From contig CAVXWX010000004.1 in the NCBI GenBank assembly GCA_963765555.1, forward strand, positions 341,034 to 405,033: DNA of 64,000 nucleotides, written 5' to 3'. The notes under the pieces were generated by a model that saw only the letters and a program-made list of their open reading frames with translations, made no database searches and was not told where the DNA came from. The stretch is from JL08 sp963765555 (GTDB lineage: Bacteria > Pseudomonadota > Alphaproteobacteria > Rhodobacterales > Rhodobacteraceae). Shown in pieces: positions 44,504 to 54,006 of this stretch (the first letter of the stretch is position 1; each line of letters opens with the position of its first letter). The position numbers and the translations under genes are program-made.

Positions 44504-45514
44504 ATGACCGCATTTTCCACGTTGGACGAATTCAGATCACGTTTGTCAGACGCGCCTGAATGCGATGCTGATGCCATGGCAGATGCGCGTGCGCGCAATG
44601 CCCAACTGACAAAGCCACCCGCCGCGCTGGGCCGTCTGGAAGATCTGGCGATCTGGTATGCGGGTTGGCGTGGCACCGGGCGACCGCAAATCGCATCGCC
44701 GCAGGTTGTTATCTTTGCCGGTAATCACGGTATTGCCGCCCAAGGCGTATCCGCCTTTCCGCCCGAGGTGACAGAACAGATGGTGTTGAATTTCCAACAT
44801 GGCGGGGCGGCGATCAACCAATTAAGCAAGGCGTTTGGTGCGCGTATGGATGTGCATGCACTGTCTTTGGATCGACCGACACAGGATTTCACGACAGCCC
44901 CTGCAATGGGCGAAGCGGATTGTGTCGCCGCCCTTTTGGCCGGTTGGAACGCGGTTGATCCGGCATCGGATCTTTTGGTCACGGGCGAAATGGGGATCGG
45001 AAACACCACATCGGCGGCGGCGATTTGTCTGGCCCTGTTTGGAGGAACGGCACCGGATTGGACAGGGACGGGCACAGGCGTCGACGGTGCAGCGCTTGAT
45101 CTGAAATGCCGTGTGGTGGCGGCAGGCGTGGAACAGCACCGCGATGCCAAAGATGGATTGTCAGTATTGCAGTGTCTGGGGGGGCGCGAACTGGCCGCAA
45201 TGGCGGGTGCCATTGCCCGGGCGCGGGATTTGCGTATTCCCGTGATCCTTGACGGGTTTATCTGCACGGCAGCGGCGGCCTGTTTGCACAGCGTTCAAGA
45301 TACCGCGCTGGATCATGCGGTGGCGGGCCATCTGAGTGCCGAGGGCGCGCATGGGAAGCTGCTTGAGAAACTTGGGAAAACGCCACTTTTGTCGCTGGGT
45401 TTACGACTTGGCGAAGGATCAGGCGCGGCACTGGCAATTGCCGTGCTGCAAGGTGCCGTGGCATGTCACAGTGGCATGGCAACCTTTGCCGAAGCCGGCG
45501 TGTCCGAGGCGTAG
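44504..45514 (+). CDS. cobT: Nicotinate-nucleotide-dimethylbenzimidazole phosphoribosyltransferase
   Basis: Activates the lower ligand of cobalamin (called cobU in alphaproteobacteria). 336 residues. Motifs: PQVVIFAGNHGIAAQGVSAF near residue 65, TGEMGIGNTTSAAAI with the catalytic region, and PVILDGFICTAAAACL, then LRLGEGSGAALAIAVLQGAV near the C-terminus. It is convergent with the antiporter gene, whose stop lies six bases beyond. Confidence 0.95.
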   Translation: MTAFSTLDEFRSRLSDAPECDADAMADARARNAQLTKPPAALGRLEDLAIWYAGWRGTGRPQIASPQVVIFAGNHGIAAQGVSAFPPEVTEQMVLNFQHGGAAINQLSKAFGARMDVHALSLDRPTQDFTTAPAMGEADCVAALLAGWNAVDPASDLLVTGEMGIGNTTSAAAICLALFGGTAPDWTGTGTGVDGAALDLKCRVVAAGVEQHRDAKDGLSVLQCLGGRELAAMAGAIARARDLRIPVILDGFICTAAAACLHSVQDTALDHAVAGHLSAEGAHGKLLEKLGKTPLLSLGLRLGEGSGAALAIAVLQGAVACHSGMATFAEAGVSEA

Positions 45515-45519
45515 ACCGG

Positions 45520-47439
45520 TCAGGCAGATTTCTTTGGTTCGTCCTGCGCCCGGTTCAGCAACGCCAGTTCCAGTTCTTTCTGAAGTTCTTTGGCGCGGGT
45601 CAGGTAGGGTTCGTTTTCGCTGGACGGAATATCGCTGCGCCACAGCTCTGCCAGCTCCTTAACGGCAAACCGGTCGTGGGCGTAAAAGGTTTGCGCGGCT
45701 TCGGCGGCTTCGTATTCGGACAGCCCGATGTTTTCCAGAACATAACGACCCGCGCGCAAGGAACTGTCGAACATTTCGCGCACGATGTCATCCGCACCGG
45801 CCTTATACAGGCGGTAAACATGGTTTCGGTCATGGGCGCGGGCCACGACATGCAGATCGGGCCTTTGGCGTTTCGCATATGAAACCAACCGCACCGCTGC
45901 ATCCGGATCGTCCAGCGCGACCACCAGCACCGACGCTTCGCTTAACCCTGCGGCGCGCAACAGTTCAGGGCGGGTGGGGTCGCCAAGAAATCCCTTGTAG
46001 CCGAACCGTCGCATCAACTGGATCACTTCCATATCGTGATCCAGAACCACTGTGCTGAACCCGCTGGATTGCACAAGGCGGTTCACGATTTGCCCGAACC
46101 GGCCGATGCCCGCAATGATCACAGTGCCTTTTTCATCAATTTCATCGGCTTCGTGGTGGCCTGCGCCATCGCCCATGCGTTTGGACAGGAAATCAAACAG
46201 AATAAATAGCAAAGGCGTGATCAGCATCGACAGGGCAATCACCAGCAACAGCGTTTCGGCAACGCGCTGGGGGATCACATTTTGCTGGACGGAAAAGGAC
46301 AGCAGCACGAACCCGAATTCACCGGCCTGCGCAAGGCCCAGAGTGAACAGCCATTGATCGCGTCCGCGCAGCTTGAATGCACGGCCGAGAACAAACAGGA
46401 TCAGGCCTTTGATGATAATGACCAGCAGGGCCATGCTGACAATTGCAGGTGCATTGGAAAACAGCAGCGTAAAGTTGATGCCGGCCCCGACGGTAATGAA
46501 AAACAGGCCAAGTAGCAGCCCCTTAAACGGCTCCAGATCGCTTTCCAATTCGTGCCGGAATTCCGAGTTGGCAAGAACCACACCCGCCAGAAATGCGCCC
46601 AAAGCCGGCGAAAGGCCGATCAGTAACATCAGAAATGAAATGCCGACAACGATCAGCAGCGCCAGCGCCGTGTACATTTCGCGCAACCGCGAGGCATGGA
46701 TATAGCGAAACACCGGACGGGTCAGATAGATGCCTGCCAGAATGATGGTCGCCACCACACCAATCGTGACAAGCGTCACACCCCAGCCGGGCAATCCGTC
46801 AACAAGCGACAGGGCCACGTCGCCATGGCCTGCGCCATGGGTATCGCCATGGGCACCGCCGCCGCCTGTTGCGGGAGTTGTTGCGCGTTGCAATGATCCG
46901 TCAGGCGATGCCGTGATCGAAGGTTGGGCAATGGCCAGCAAAGGCAACAGGGCAAGAATCGGGATCACGGCAATATCTTGCGTCAGCAGCACCGAAAACG
47001 CTGATCGGCCACCGCTGGTCTGCATCAATCCCTTTTCCGACAGTGTTTGCAAAACGATCGCGGTCGAAGACAGTGACAGCGCCAGACCGATGGCAAGGGC
47101 CACGCTCCACGGTTGGTGGAACGCCATCGCAACGCCCATCAGGGCAAGGGTGCTCAGGACAACTTGCAAGCCGCCCATCCCGATCAGGCGGTGGCGCATA
47201 TCCCAAAGCGCGCGGGGTTCCAGTTCCAGCCCGATCAGGAACAACATCATGACAACGCCAAATTCGGCAAAATGGCGCAAGTCTTCGGTTTCGGCGCCGA
47301 CAAACCCCAGCACCGGCCCGATCAGAATGCCTGCCGCCAGATAGCCCAGAACCGATCCAAGCCCCAACCGCGCGGCAAATGGAACCGCAATAACAGCGGC
47401 GGCCAGATAGATTGAAGCCTGGTAGAGGAATGATTCCAT
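45520..47439 (-). CDS. CPA2-family cation:proton antiporter with RCK domain (Kef type)
   Basis: 639 residues. The N-terminal 390 form the membrane domain (about twelve helices; conserved segments GYLAAGILIGPVLGFVG and SLSSTAIVLQTLSEKGLM). A His/Gly-rich loop, GGGGAHGDTHGAGHGD, sits between helices and is unusual. A cytoplasmic RCK_N domain starts near residue 435 (GTVIIAGIGRFGQIVNRLV) and binds NAD-type nucleotides. Similar to KefB/KefC potassium efflux proteins, but the glutathione-sensing residues cannot be confirmed by eye. It ends close to cobT. Confidence 0.9.
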   Translation of the reverse strand: MESFLYQASIYLAAAVIAVPFAARLGLGSVLGYLAAGILIGPVLGFVGAETEDLRHFAEFGVVMMLFLIGLELEPRALWDMRHRLIGMGGLQVVLSTLALMGVAMAFHQPWSVALAIGLALSLSSTAIVLQTLSEKGLMQTSGGRSAFSVLLTQDIAVIPILALLPLLAIAQPSITASPDGSLQRATTPATGGGGAHGDTHGAGHGDVALSLVDGLPGWGVTLVTIGVVATIILAGIYLTRPVFRYIHASRLREMYTALALLIVVGISFLMLLIGLSPALGAFLAGVVLANSEFRHELESDLEPFKGLLLGLFFITVGAGINFTLLFSNAPAIVSMALLVIIIKGLILFVLGRAFKLRGRDQWLFTLGLAQAGEFGFVLLSFSVQQNVIPQRVAETLLLVIALSMLITPLLFILFDFLSKRMGDGAGHHEADEIDEKGTVIIAGIGRFGQIVNRLVQSSGFSTVVLDHDMEVIQLMRRFGYKGFLGDPTRPELLRAAGLSEASVLVVALDDPDAAVRLVSYAKRQRPDLHVVARAHDRNHVYRLYKAGADDIVREMFDSSLRAGRYVLENIGLSEYEAAEAAQTFYAHDRFAVKELAELWRSDIPSSENEPYLTRAKELQKELELALLNRAQDEPKKSA

Positions 47440-47470
47440 AAAAATGGCCTTTTGGTCGGATGGCGCGGCG

Positions 47471-47926
47471 TTAGGTGGGCAAGGGGGCGTCGCTTTTGAA
47501 TTGATCCATCACAATCTGGCTGTGCACCCGCCCAACAGCAGGGTGGGGCAAAAGAACGTCATGAATCAAGGTGTTCAGGGCAGAAAGATCACTACAATAC
47601 ACCCGAAGCAGGTAATCTGCATCCCCCGTCATCGTCCATGCGCTGATTATTTCAGCGCGCAGCGACACGAGGCGCGCAAAGGACCGTCCATTTTCTGGCC
47701 CGTGCTGGTTCAGGTGGACTTGCACAAAGCCCTGCACGTTCAACCCCAGCTTGACCGGATCAAGGCGGGCCCCATAGCCGGTGATATAACCCTCTTTCTC
47801 AAGGCGCAGACGGCGACGCCCTGCCTGACTGGGCGACAGGTTCAACACGTCGCTCAAGTCTTGCGTGGTCAGTTGGGCGTTGCTTTGAAGGGCGGCCAAA
47901 AGCTTGGTGTCGATAAGATCCAGCAT
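47471..47926 (-). CDS. Lrp/AsnC family transcriptional regulator
   Basis: 151 residues from ATG 47926 with GAGAGGGA upstream. The N-terminal helix-turn-helix reads LDLIDTKLLAALQSNAQLTT and then DLSDVLNLSPSQAGRRRLRL. The C-terminal RAM domain contains VQVHLNQHG and MTGDADYLLRVYCSDL. It is divergent from hppD with a 158-base gap holding two GCGCAT-type elements around an AT-rich centre (near 47953-47990), plausible binding sites. It probably controls hppD in response to an aromatic amino acid; this is inferred from position. Confidence 0.9.
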   Translation of the reverse strand: MLDLIDTKLLAALQSNAQLTTQDLSDVLNLSPSQAGRRRLRLEKEGYITGYGARLDPVKLGLNVQGFVQVHLNQHGPENGRSFARLVSLRAEIISAWTMTGDADYLLRVYCSDLSALNTLIHDVLLPHPAVGRVHSQIVMDQFKSDAPLPT

Positions 47927-48084
47927 GGTTTGTCCCTCTCGCGCGTGGTTTGCGCATGAATTATCATATTTTTTAAAACCTTGCGCGCATATCCTTTGAT
48001 GTTGGCGCAATTTCGCGCAAATGACGCGGGCTATGGCGATTATACCGGACGCGCGATCAGATCACCCGAACGAAAGGCACCCCG

Positions 48085-49176
48085 ATGGGACCGTTTCCGC
48101 ATACCGCACCGAAATCACAGATCAGCGACGACAATCCCGCCGGAACCGACGGGTTCGAATTTGTGGAATTCGCGCACCCTGATCCGCAGGAATTGCGCAC
48201 GTTGTTCACCCGCATGGGCTATCAGAAAACAGCGCGTCACAAGACCCGGGATATCGAGCTGTGGCAGCAGGGTGATATTACCTATTTGCTGAACGCAGAG
48301 CGCGGCAGTTTCGCCGATCGGTTCGTGCAAGACCACGGACCATGCGCGCCGTCGATGGGATGGCGGGTGGCGGATGCGCAAAAAGCATTCGATCACGCGG
48401 TGGGCAAGGGCGCGACACCCTACACAGGCACCGGCAAGGCGCTGGATGTTCCTGCGATTGTTGGCATCGGCGGGTCGCTTTTGTATTTTGTGGATCAGTA
48501 TTACGACACCAGCCCCTACAATGAAGAATTCGAATGGCTGGAGGTGTCAAAGCCCAAAGGTGTGGGGTTCTATTACCTCGATCATCTGACCCACAATGTG
48601 CACAAGGGCAATATGGACAAATGGTTCCGGTTTTATGGCGATTTGTTCAATTTCCGTGAAATCCGGTTTTTTGATATCGAAGGCAAGTTTACCGGATTGC
48701 TCAGCCGCGCGCTGACATCGCCGTGCGGGCGTATCCGCATCCCGATCAATGAAGACCGGGGCGAAACCGGACAGATTGTATCGTATCTGAAGAAATACAA
48801 CGGCGAAGGTATCCAGCATATCGCGGTCGGGACCGACGCGCTTTATGATGCCACAGATGCCATTGCCGCGCGCGGTTTGAAGTTCATGCCGGGGCCGCCC
48901 GATGCCTACTATGATTTAAGCAAAACGCGTGTCGAAGGGCACAACGAACCACTGGAGCGGATGAAGAAACATGGCATCCTGATTGATGGCGAAGGCGTGG
49001 TGGATGGTGGCGAAACAAAAATTCTGCTGCAAATCTTTTCGAAAACAGTGATCGGCCCGATCTTTTTCGAATTCATCCAGCGCAAAGGCGACGATGGATT
49101 TGGCGAGGGCAACTTCAAAGCACTGTTTGAATCCATCGAACAGGAACAGGTAAATTCCGGTGAACTAAAGGTCTAG
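48085..49176 (+). CDS. hpd: 4-hydroxyphenylpyruvate dioxygenase
   Basis: Converts 4-hydroxyphenylpyruvate to homogentisate in tyrosine catabolism; non-haem iron enzyme. 363 residues. The iron ligands are visible: His in YYLDHLTHNVHKG, His in GEGIQHIAVGTDALYD, and Glu in PIFFEFIQRKGDDGFGEGNF. The C-terminal GEGNFKALFESIEQEQ is typical. Divergent from the Lrp-type regulator. No homogentisate dioxygenase lies nearby. Confidence 0.96.
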   Translation: MGPFPHTAPKSQISDDNPAGTDGFEFVEFAHPDPQELRTLFTRMGYQKTARHKTRDIELWQQGDITYLLNAERGSFADRFVQDHGPCAPSMGWRVADAQKAFDHAVGKGATPYTGTGKALDVPAIVGIGGSLLYFVDQYYDTSPYNEEFEWLEVSKPKGVGFYYLDHLTHNVHKGNMDKWFRFYGDLFNFREIRFFDIEGKFTGLLSRALTSPCGRIRIPINEDRGETGQIVSYLKKYNGEGIQHIAVGTDALYDATDAIAARGLKFMPGPPDAYYDLSKTRVEGHNEPLERMKKHGILIDGEGVVDGGETKILLQIFSKTVIGPIFFEFIQRKGDDGFGEGNFKALFESIEQEQVNSGELKV

Positions 49177-49188
49177 CCTGCGGGCCGG

Positions 49189-51713
49189 TCAGCTTTTCGG
49201 CATCTTCAGCACCACATTGCGCCCGCCTTTGGTATAGCGCAATTCGCTGTCGCCGATGGCCGATATTTTACCGCCATCAATGCGGTCACCGACCTGAACC
49301 TTTTTGTAACGTCCGTTTTCAAGCCGGACCAGTGCGCGGCGGCTTGATGGTTTGCCGTAGACGCCAATCAGGTTGATCTGGTTCAGTTTGATCGCGTTCT
49401 TGACCGTTGCCTGCTTAGCAACGGATGCGGTGGACGGGATGGAGGGGGCAACAGCAACAGGCGCAACACTGGCCGCCGCCGCCACTTTTACAGGCTCTGG
49501 CGCGCGCACATTGGCCTGCTGCACGATTTGATCCATGTTTTTCGGGCGCATATTCGGCTTGATTGACGTGGCAATGGCCTGATCTGTTGGTGTTTCGTCC
49601 CGTTCTTCTTCAACTTTGGCCACGTCAGGGCGCAGTTTGGGGCGAATCCCGGCCAATTCCGATCTTGTCAGCCCGCCCAGTTGCGTCCGTTCGGTCTGTT
49701 CAATCAGATCGTCGGGGCGCAGGCGGGGCCGCAGCTCAGACAATCTGGATTGCGTTGCTGTTTCCACATCGGTTTGCGCCGGTCCGCGTTGTGGCACCTC
49801 GGGCGGTACAACAGGTGGTTTGCCCAGATAGACCAGAACGCCATCCGGCGTTACGGCGCCTTCTGCGGTTGGAATGACCAGACCTTTGTCATCCAGATTA
49901 AACACCGTGCCAGCAGCGGTCGGAGACGAGATTTGTTCCGGCAATTCATCTGTCAGAAACGCCGTGGCGGACGGCAGGGCCACCGCATCTGTCGTGCTTG
50001 ATACAGGATCGATGCTGGCCAGATAAATATCGTCAATATCGATCAGGTTGCTGGGGTCGGGCGCAACAGGCGACAATTGCCATATGCCTGATACGGCATA
50101 GCGGGCCTCGGCGCGCGCAGGCGTGAGCGGTTCGGGCGGGGCAGGCTGGCGCATGGCGTCCAGCACAGCTATATCCGCGTCGGTTAGCGCTTCGTCCTCC
50201 GGCTCGGTTGCCGAGACTTCCACGATATTCCGGGGCGTTACGTCCGGTTCTTCATCTGGTTGCGACAGGCTTGCTGTCACGTCGGGGTCTGGCGCATTCA
50301 GGGGCGCGGGACTTGCAGGTGCTGTATCGTCCTGCAAAATGGCCACGTCCGTATCATCGTGATCGCGACCAAAGAATTTCGATAGGCCATCCGCGGAAAA
50401 AAGCGATGCCCACGCCGCAACTGCTGCAAGAAACAGCAATAAAATGGCGGTCAGGATGATGCCCAGATATTTCGGTTTGCCCCCGATCGCGGGCGCTGTG
50501 CCCGATCCTGCGACAGCCGTGGCTGCACCGAACGCGTGCTCGCCCGCCTTGTCTGCATCCGGTGCGGGCGGGATCGTATTCGGTGTCAAACGCGGCATAC
50601 CGATTGATGCGTCATTTCCGTTCGGGTCGTTGTCTTCGTAAGCTTCAGTCGTAACCGGTATGCCTGTGATCGGCGGTGCCGTCATGTCATCGGCAAGGGC
50701 CATTTCCGGTTTTTGAGCGGCCGGAACAGGGATGTCGGGCGCGGTTGGCCTGTCCTGTTCGCGTTGCACACCGCTGAGTTTTGGCGCGGCTGTATCAAAA
50801 GAATCCGGTTCCGCGCGCGCTGCGCGGACGCTTGAAAACCCGACCAGAGGAGCGATGTTTTCTTCTGGAACTTCAATCGCCTCAGAGGGTTGCTCGATTT
50901 CGTTTTCAGACACAGCCGGGGCGTCTTTTCCGTCATCAGCACTTGCCAAAAGCTCCTGAACGTCGTCCGCTTGTTCGTCCGCTTGTTCGTCCGCTTGTTC
51001 GTCCGCTTGTTCGTCCGCTTGTTCGTCCGCTTGTTCGTCCGCTTGTCGTCCGCTGTCCCTCCGTCCGCTTGTTCGTCCGCTTGTTCGTCCGCTTGGTCCG
51101 GTTCGGATGCGGTTGCGACAGAAGTGCCGGGTTTGATATCGGCAACAGGGTCTTCGGGGATGTCCGCTTTGCCCACGACCACCACCGCGACACCATCCGG
51201 TTCCAGTACTTCATCCGGTGCCAAAATGGTTTTGGCGGCTCGCGTCATGCCGAAAAACGGCTCGCCCAGAAATGCCTCGTCACCGGGAATGGCGGCAAAA
51301 CACACAGGGTTGAAATCGTGTTCGACAGCAAAATCTTCGGCTTCGTCCAGTGTGTCGCGCGCAACGGCCGCGATATGAGCGACATTGCCGTCCAGACTGA
51401 CATCAAAAACCAGATCGTCCACGTCATAGGGGGTTGCCCCGTCAAGGGCCGCACGCACCTGTGCCGTGCGGTCGGTATCTGACAAACCTTCTGTTTGGAT
51501 CGTCAGATATTTGATTTGATCATTGGGTATGATCACCTTGGTGCGTACACCGTTCGGTTCCAGCACGCTTGCCGTTTTGCGCAAGGCCGCCAGTTCGGAT
51601 GTCAGATCAAGTGTGTGAAGCGGCACTTCGCCCACGTTGCGCCACCCGCCTGCGCCGCGGTGCAACAGGTCAATGCCTTCAAAAGACAGGGAAAGCGCGA
51701 ACATAGGTTTCAT
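49189..51713 (-). CDS. PilM/GspL-like and PilP/GspC-like fusion protein (one frameshift in a repeat)
   Basis: Starts MKPMFALSLSFEGIDLLHRG. Residues about 1-160 resemble the actin-like cytoplasmic part of PilM/GspL (VIIPNDQIKYLTIQTEGL, GDEAFLGEPFFGM). An acidic low-complexity region with Glu-Gln-Ala-Asp repeats follows, then a transmembrane helix (YLGIILTAILLLFLAAVAAW), a Pro-rich periplasmic part with three copies of an L-R-P-R/K-L-R-P element (LSELRPRLRPDD, LAGIRPKLRPDV, SIKPNMRPKN), and a C-terminal PilP/GspC-like domain (NLIGVYGKPSSRRALVRLEN, KVQVGDRIDGGKISAIGD). The frame slips by one missing base inside the repeat; correction gives 841 residues. No other pilus or type II secretion genes are nearby. 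Role unknown. Confidence 0.7.
50965..51098 (-). repeat. 12-bp tandem repeat encoding Glu-Gln-Ala-Asp units
   Basis: Plus-strand unit GTCCGCTTGTTC (minus strand GAACAAGCGGAC), coding E-Q-A-D. Six perfect copies run from 50965 to 51036. The next unit is 11 bases (51037-51047, one T missing), which is where the reading frame breaks. A variant 15-base unit follows (51048-51062), then two perfect copies (51063-51086) and a partial one. Expansion by whole units would keep the frame; the 11-base unit does not. Confidence 0.95.
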
Positions 51714-51892
51714 GCGTGTGTGTCTACCATCTGGCCCACGGGCAAGGGAAACACCCCCTGCGTTTTGCGCATTTTAAAGCAGGTCTTTGCCGAGGGGAAG
51801 AAAAACGCTGATTTTATTTGAGAATTATCCAAGGATCAGGGCAGCCCTTGCGTCATACTTGGACAGCAATTCGATAATCAATGGAGCACAAC

Positions 51893-52589
51893 ATGTGGCG
51901 GATCGTTATTTTGACTATTCTGGTGGGCGTTGGCATGACCGCGCGGGCCAATGCGCAGGATACACCGCGCACAATTTCCGTGTCGGGCGAAGGGCGGGTG
52001 GAGGCGGTGCCGGATATGGCGGTCATCTCGCTTGGGGGTCACACATGAAGCGAAAGAGGCGCAGGACGCGATGGCGGTGGTGTCGCAGAACGTGTCGGCG
52101 ATTCTGACGCGTTTGACAGAAAACGGGATCGAGGCCCGGGATATTCAAACATCGCGGTTTTCGCTGAATCCGGTCTGGTCAAACCGCAATTCGTCCAACG
52201 GGACCCGTGCAGAAATTACCGGGTTTTCTGCATCAAATGCGGTGACTGTGCGGGTGCGCGACCTGTCGGGCTTGGGTGGCATTCTGGATCAGGTAATCCG
52301 CGATGGGGCAAATGATTTCAATGGGTTGCAATTCACTGTTCAAGAACAGGACCCCCTGATGGAAACGGCGCGGGAACGGGCGGTTCAGGATGCCATGGCC
52401 AAAGCTGAACATATGGCTCGCGTTGCAGGTGTTACATTGGGCGCTGTGCAATCCATGTCCGAACAGTCCGGCCGTGCCCAACCGATGATGATGGAGCGGG
52501 CGATGATGAGCGATTCCAGCATGCCGGTCGCCGCGGGCGAGGTCACGCTGACCGCATCGGTGTCGATGGTATTTTCCATTTCGGATTGA
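51893..52589 (+). CDS. SIMPL domain periplasmic protein (one frameshift)
   Basis: ATG 51893 starts MWRIVILTILVGVGMTARANA, a signal peptide, then QDTPRTISVSGEGRVEAVPD, the SIMPL (DUF541) opening. A run of five Gs at 52034-52038, one too many, breaks the frame; the next frame continues VTHEAKEAQDAM, GIEARDIQTSRFSLNP and the YggE-like C-terminal VRVRDLSGLGGILDQVI. Corrected length 231 residues. Related to E. coli YggE, an envelope protein of unclear role. Convergent with the sulfhydrylase gene. Confidence 0.85.
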
Positions 52590-52597
52590 ACGTCATG

Positions 52598-52626
52598 TCC
52601 GGAGGGCGCGGGCCGCGCCTTCCGGA
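52598..52626. terminator. GC-rich hairpin between convergent genes
   Basis: TCCGGAGGGCGCGG faces CCGCGCCTTCCGGA with a near-zero loop, so about 12 pairs form. It lies between the stops of the SIMPL and sulfhydrylase genes but has no T-run, so its terminator role is a guess. Confidence 0.5.
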
Positions 52627-52638
52627 TGCTTGATTCAC

Positions 52639-53931
52639 CTAGCTTGCGGCTTTGCTCAGCGCCTGATCCAGATCCGCGATCAGATCGTCGGCGTCTTCGA
52701 TCCCGATCGATATCCGCACCACATTCGGGCCTGCGCCTGCGGCCTCTTGCTGTTCTGCCGTCAACTGGCGGTGCGTCGTCGACGCGGAATGGATCACCAG
52801 CGAACGGGTATCGCCCAGATTTGCGACATGGCTGAAAATTTCCAGCGCGTTAACCAGTTTCACACACGCGTCATAGCCGCCTTTCATTGCAAAGGTGAAC
52901 AATCCGCCCGCACCTTTGGGGCAGATGGTTTTCACCCGTTTGAAGTAGGGCGACGATTTCAATCCTGCATAGGTGACATATTCCACACGCGGATCCGCCT
53001 CGAGCCACGCGGCCACCTTTTCGGCGTTTTCAACATGGCGCTGCATTCGCAGGCTTAGGGTTTCGGTGCCCATCAACGTGTAATGCGCGGCCTGCGGGTT
53101 CATCGTCATGCCCAGATCGCGCAGGCCGATGGCGATACTATGAAAGGTAAAGGCCAGCGGGCCGAATGTTTCGTGGAATTTCAGGCCGTGATAGGCAGGC
53201 TCCGGTGCGCTGAGCGACGGGAATTTATCATTGCCGGACCAGTCGAATTTGCCCGAATCCACCACACATCCACCTGTAACGGTACCGTTGCCGGTCAGAT
53301 ACTTCGTGGTCGAATGGACGACCAATGTTGCACCATGTTCAATCGGGCGGCACAGGTAAGGCGTGGCCGATGTGTTGTCGACAATCAGCGGAATACCGGC
53401 GCCATCGGCCACTTTGGCAATGGCAGGCAAATCGGTGATGTAACCGCCGGGGTTGGCGATGGATTCGCAGAAAACAGCGCGGGTGTTTTCGTCAATCGCC
53501 GCTTTCACGGCGTCCACATCGTCAAAATCAACAAAAGTGGCGGACCAGCCGAACCGTTTGATGGTCTGGCTGAACTGTGTGACGGTCCCGCCATACAGCC
53601 GGGTCGAGACGACGACGTTTTTTCCCGGTGACATCAGTGGAAACAGCGCCATCAGTTGTGCCGCGTGTCCCGAAGAACAGCAGACAGCACCAACGCCGCC
53701 TTCCAGTGTTGCAATGCGTTCCTGCAATACAGCAACCGTTGGATTGGTCAGGCGCGAATAGATATACCCGACCTCTTGCAGATTGAACAAAGCGGCCGCG
53801 TGTTCGGCATCGCGAAATACATAGGCCGTTGTCTGATAGATCGGAGTTTGACGCGCCCCCGTGGCTGGATCTGGTCGTGCACCAGCGTGAATTTGCAACG
53901 TGTCAAAACCGTATTTCGGGCCGTCAGTCAT
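52639..53931 (-). CDS. metY: O-acetylhomoserine sulfhydrylase
   Basis: PLP enzyme making homocysteine from O-acetylhomoserine and sulphide (Cys/Met metabolism family). 430 residues. Family start YGFDTLQIHAGARPDPATGA with QTPIYQTTAYVF, then YSRLTNPTVAVLQERIA. The PLP lysine lies in VVHSTTKYLTGNGTVTGG, preceded by PLIVDNTSATPYLCRPIEHG. The C-terminus has GDTRSLVIHSASTTHRQL. The 75-base leader shows no recognisable SAM riboswitch. Confidence 0.95.
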   Translation of the reverse strand: MTDGPKYGFDTLQIHAGARPDPATGARQTPIYQTTAYVFRDAEHAAALFNLQEVGYIYSRLTNPTVAVLQERIATLEGGVGAVCCSSGHAAQLMALFPLMSPGKNVVVSTRLYGGTVTQFSQTIKRFGWSATFVDFDDVDAVKAAIDENTRAVFCESIANPGGYITDLPAIAKVADGAGIPLIVDNTSATPYLCRPIEHGATLVVHSTTKYLTGNGTVTGGCVVDSGKFDWSGNDKFPSLSAPEPAYHGLKFHETFGPLAFTFHSIAIGLRDLGMTMNPQAAHYTLMGTETLSLRMQRHVENAEKVAAWLEADPRVEYVTYAGLKSSPYFKRVKTICPKGAGGLFTFAMKGGYDACVKLVNALEIFSHVANLGDTRSLVIHSASTTHRQLTAEQQEAAGAGPNVVRISIGIEDADDLIADLDQALSKAAS

Positions 53932-54006
53932 GGGAATACTCCGTTGTGAAATGGCGTTGCGATAGCACTAAGACATTGGCATTGCCAAAACAACAGCGAC
54001 GCGCGG

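Noticed and set aside
50965..51098. CRISPR array
   Set aside because: The units are contiguous 12-mers without spacers and encode E-Q-A-D inside a gene.
53932..54006. SAM or SAM/SAH riboswitch upstream of metY
   Set aside because: The leader contains TCACAACGG, which recalls the SAM/SAH motif, but the rest of the consensus is absent and the leader is only about 75 bases.
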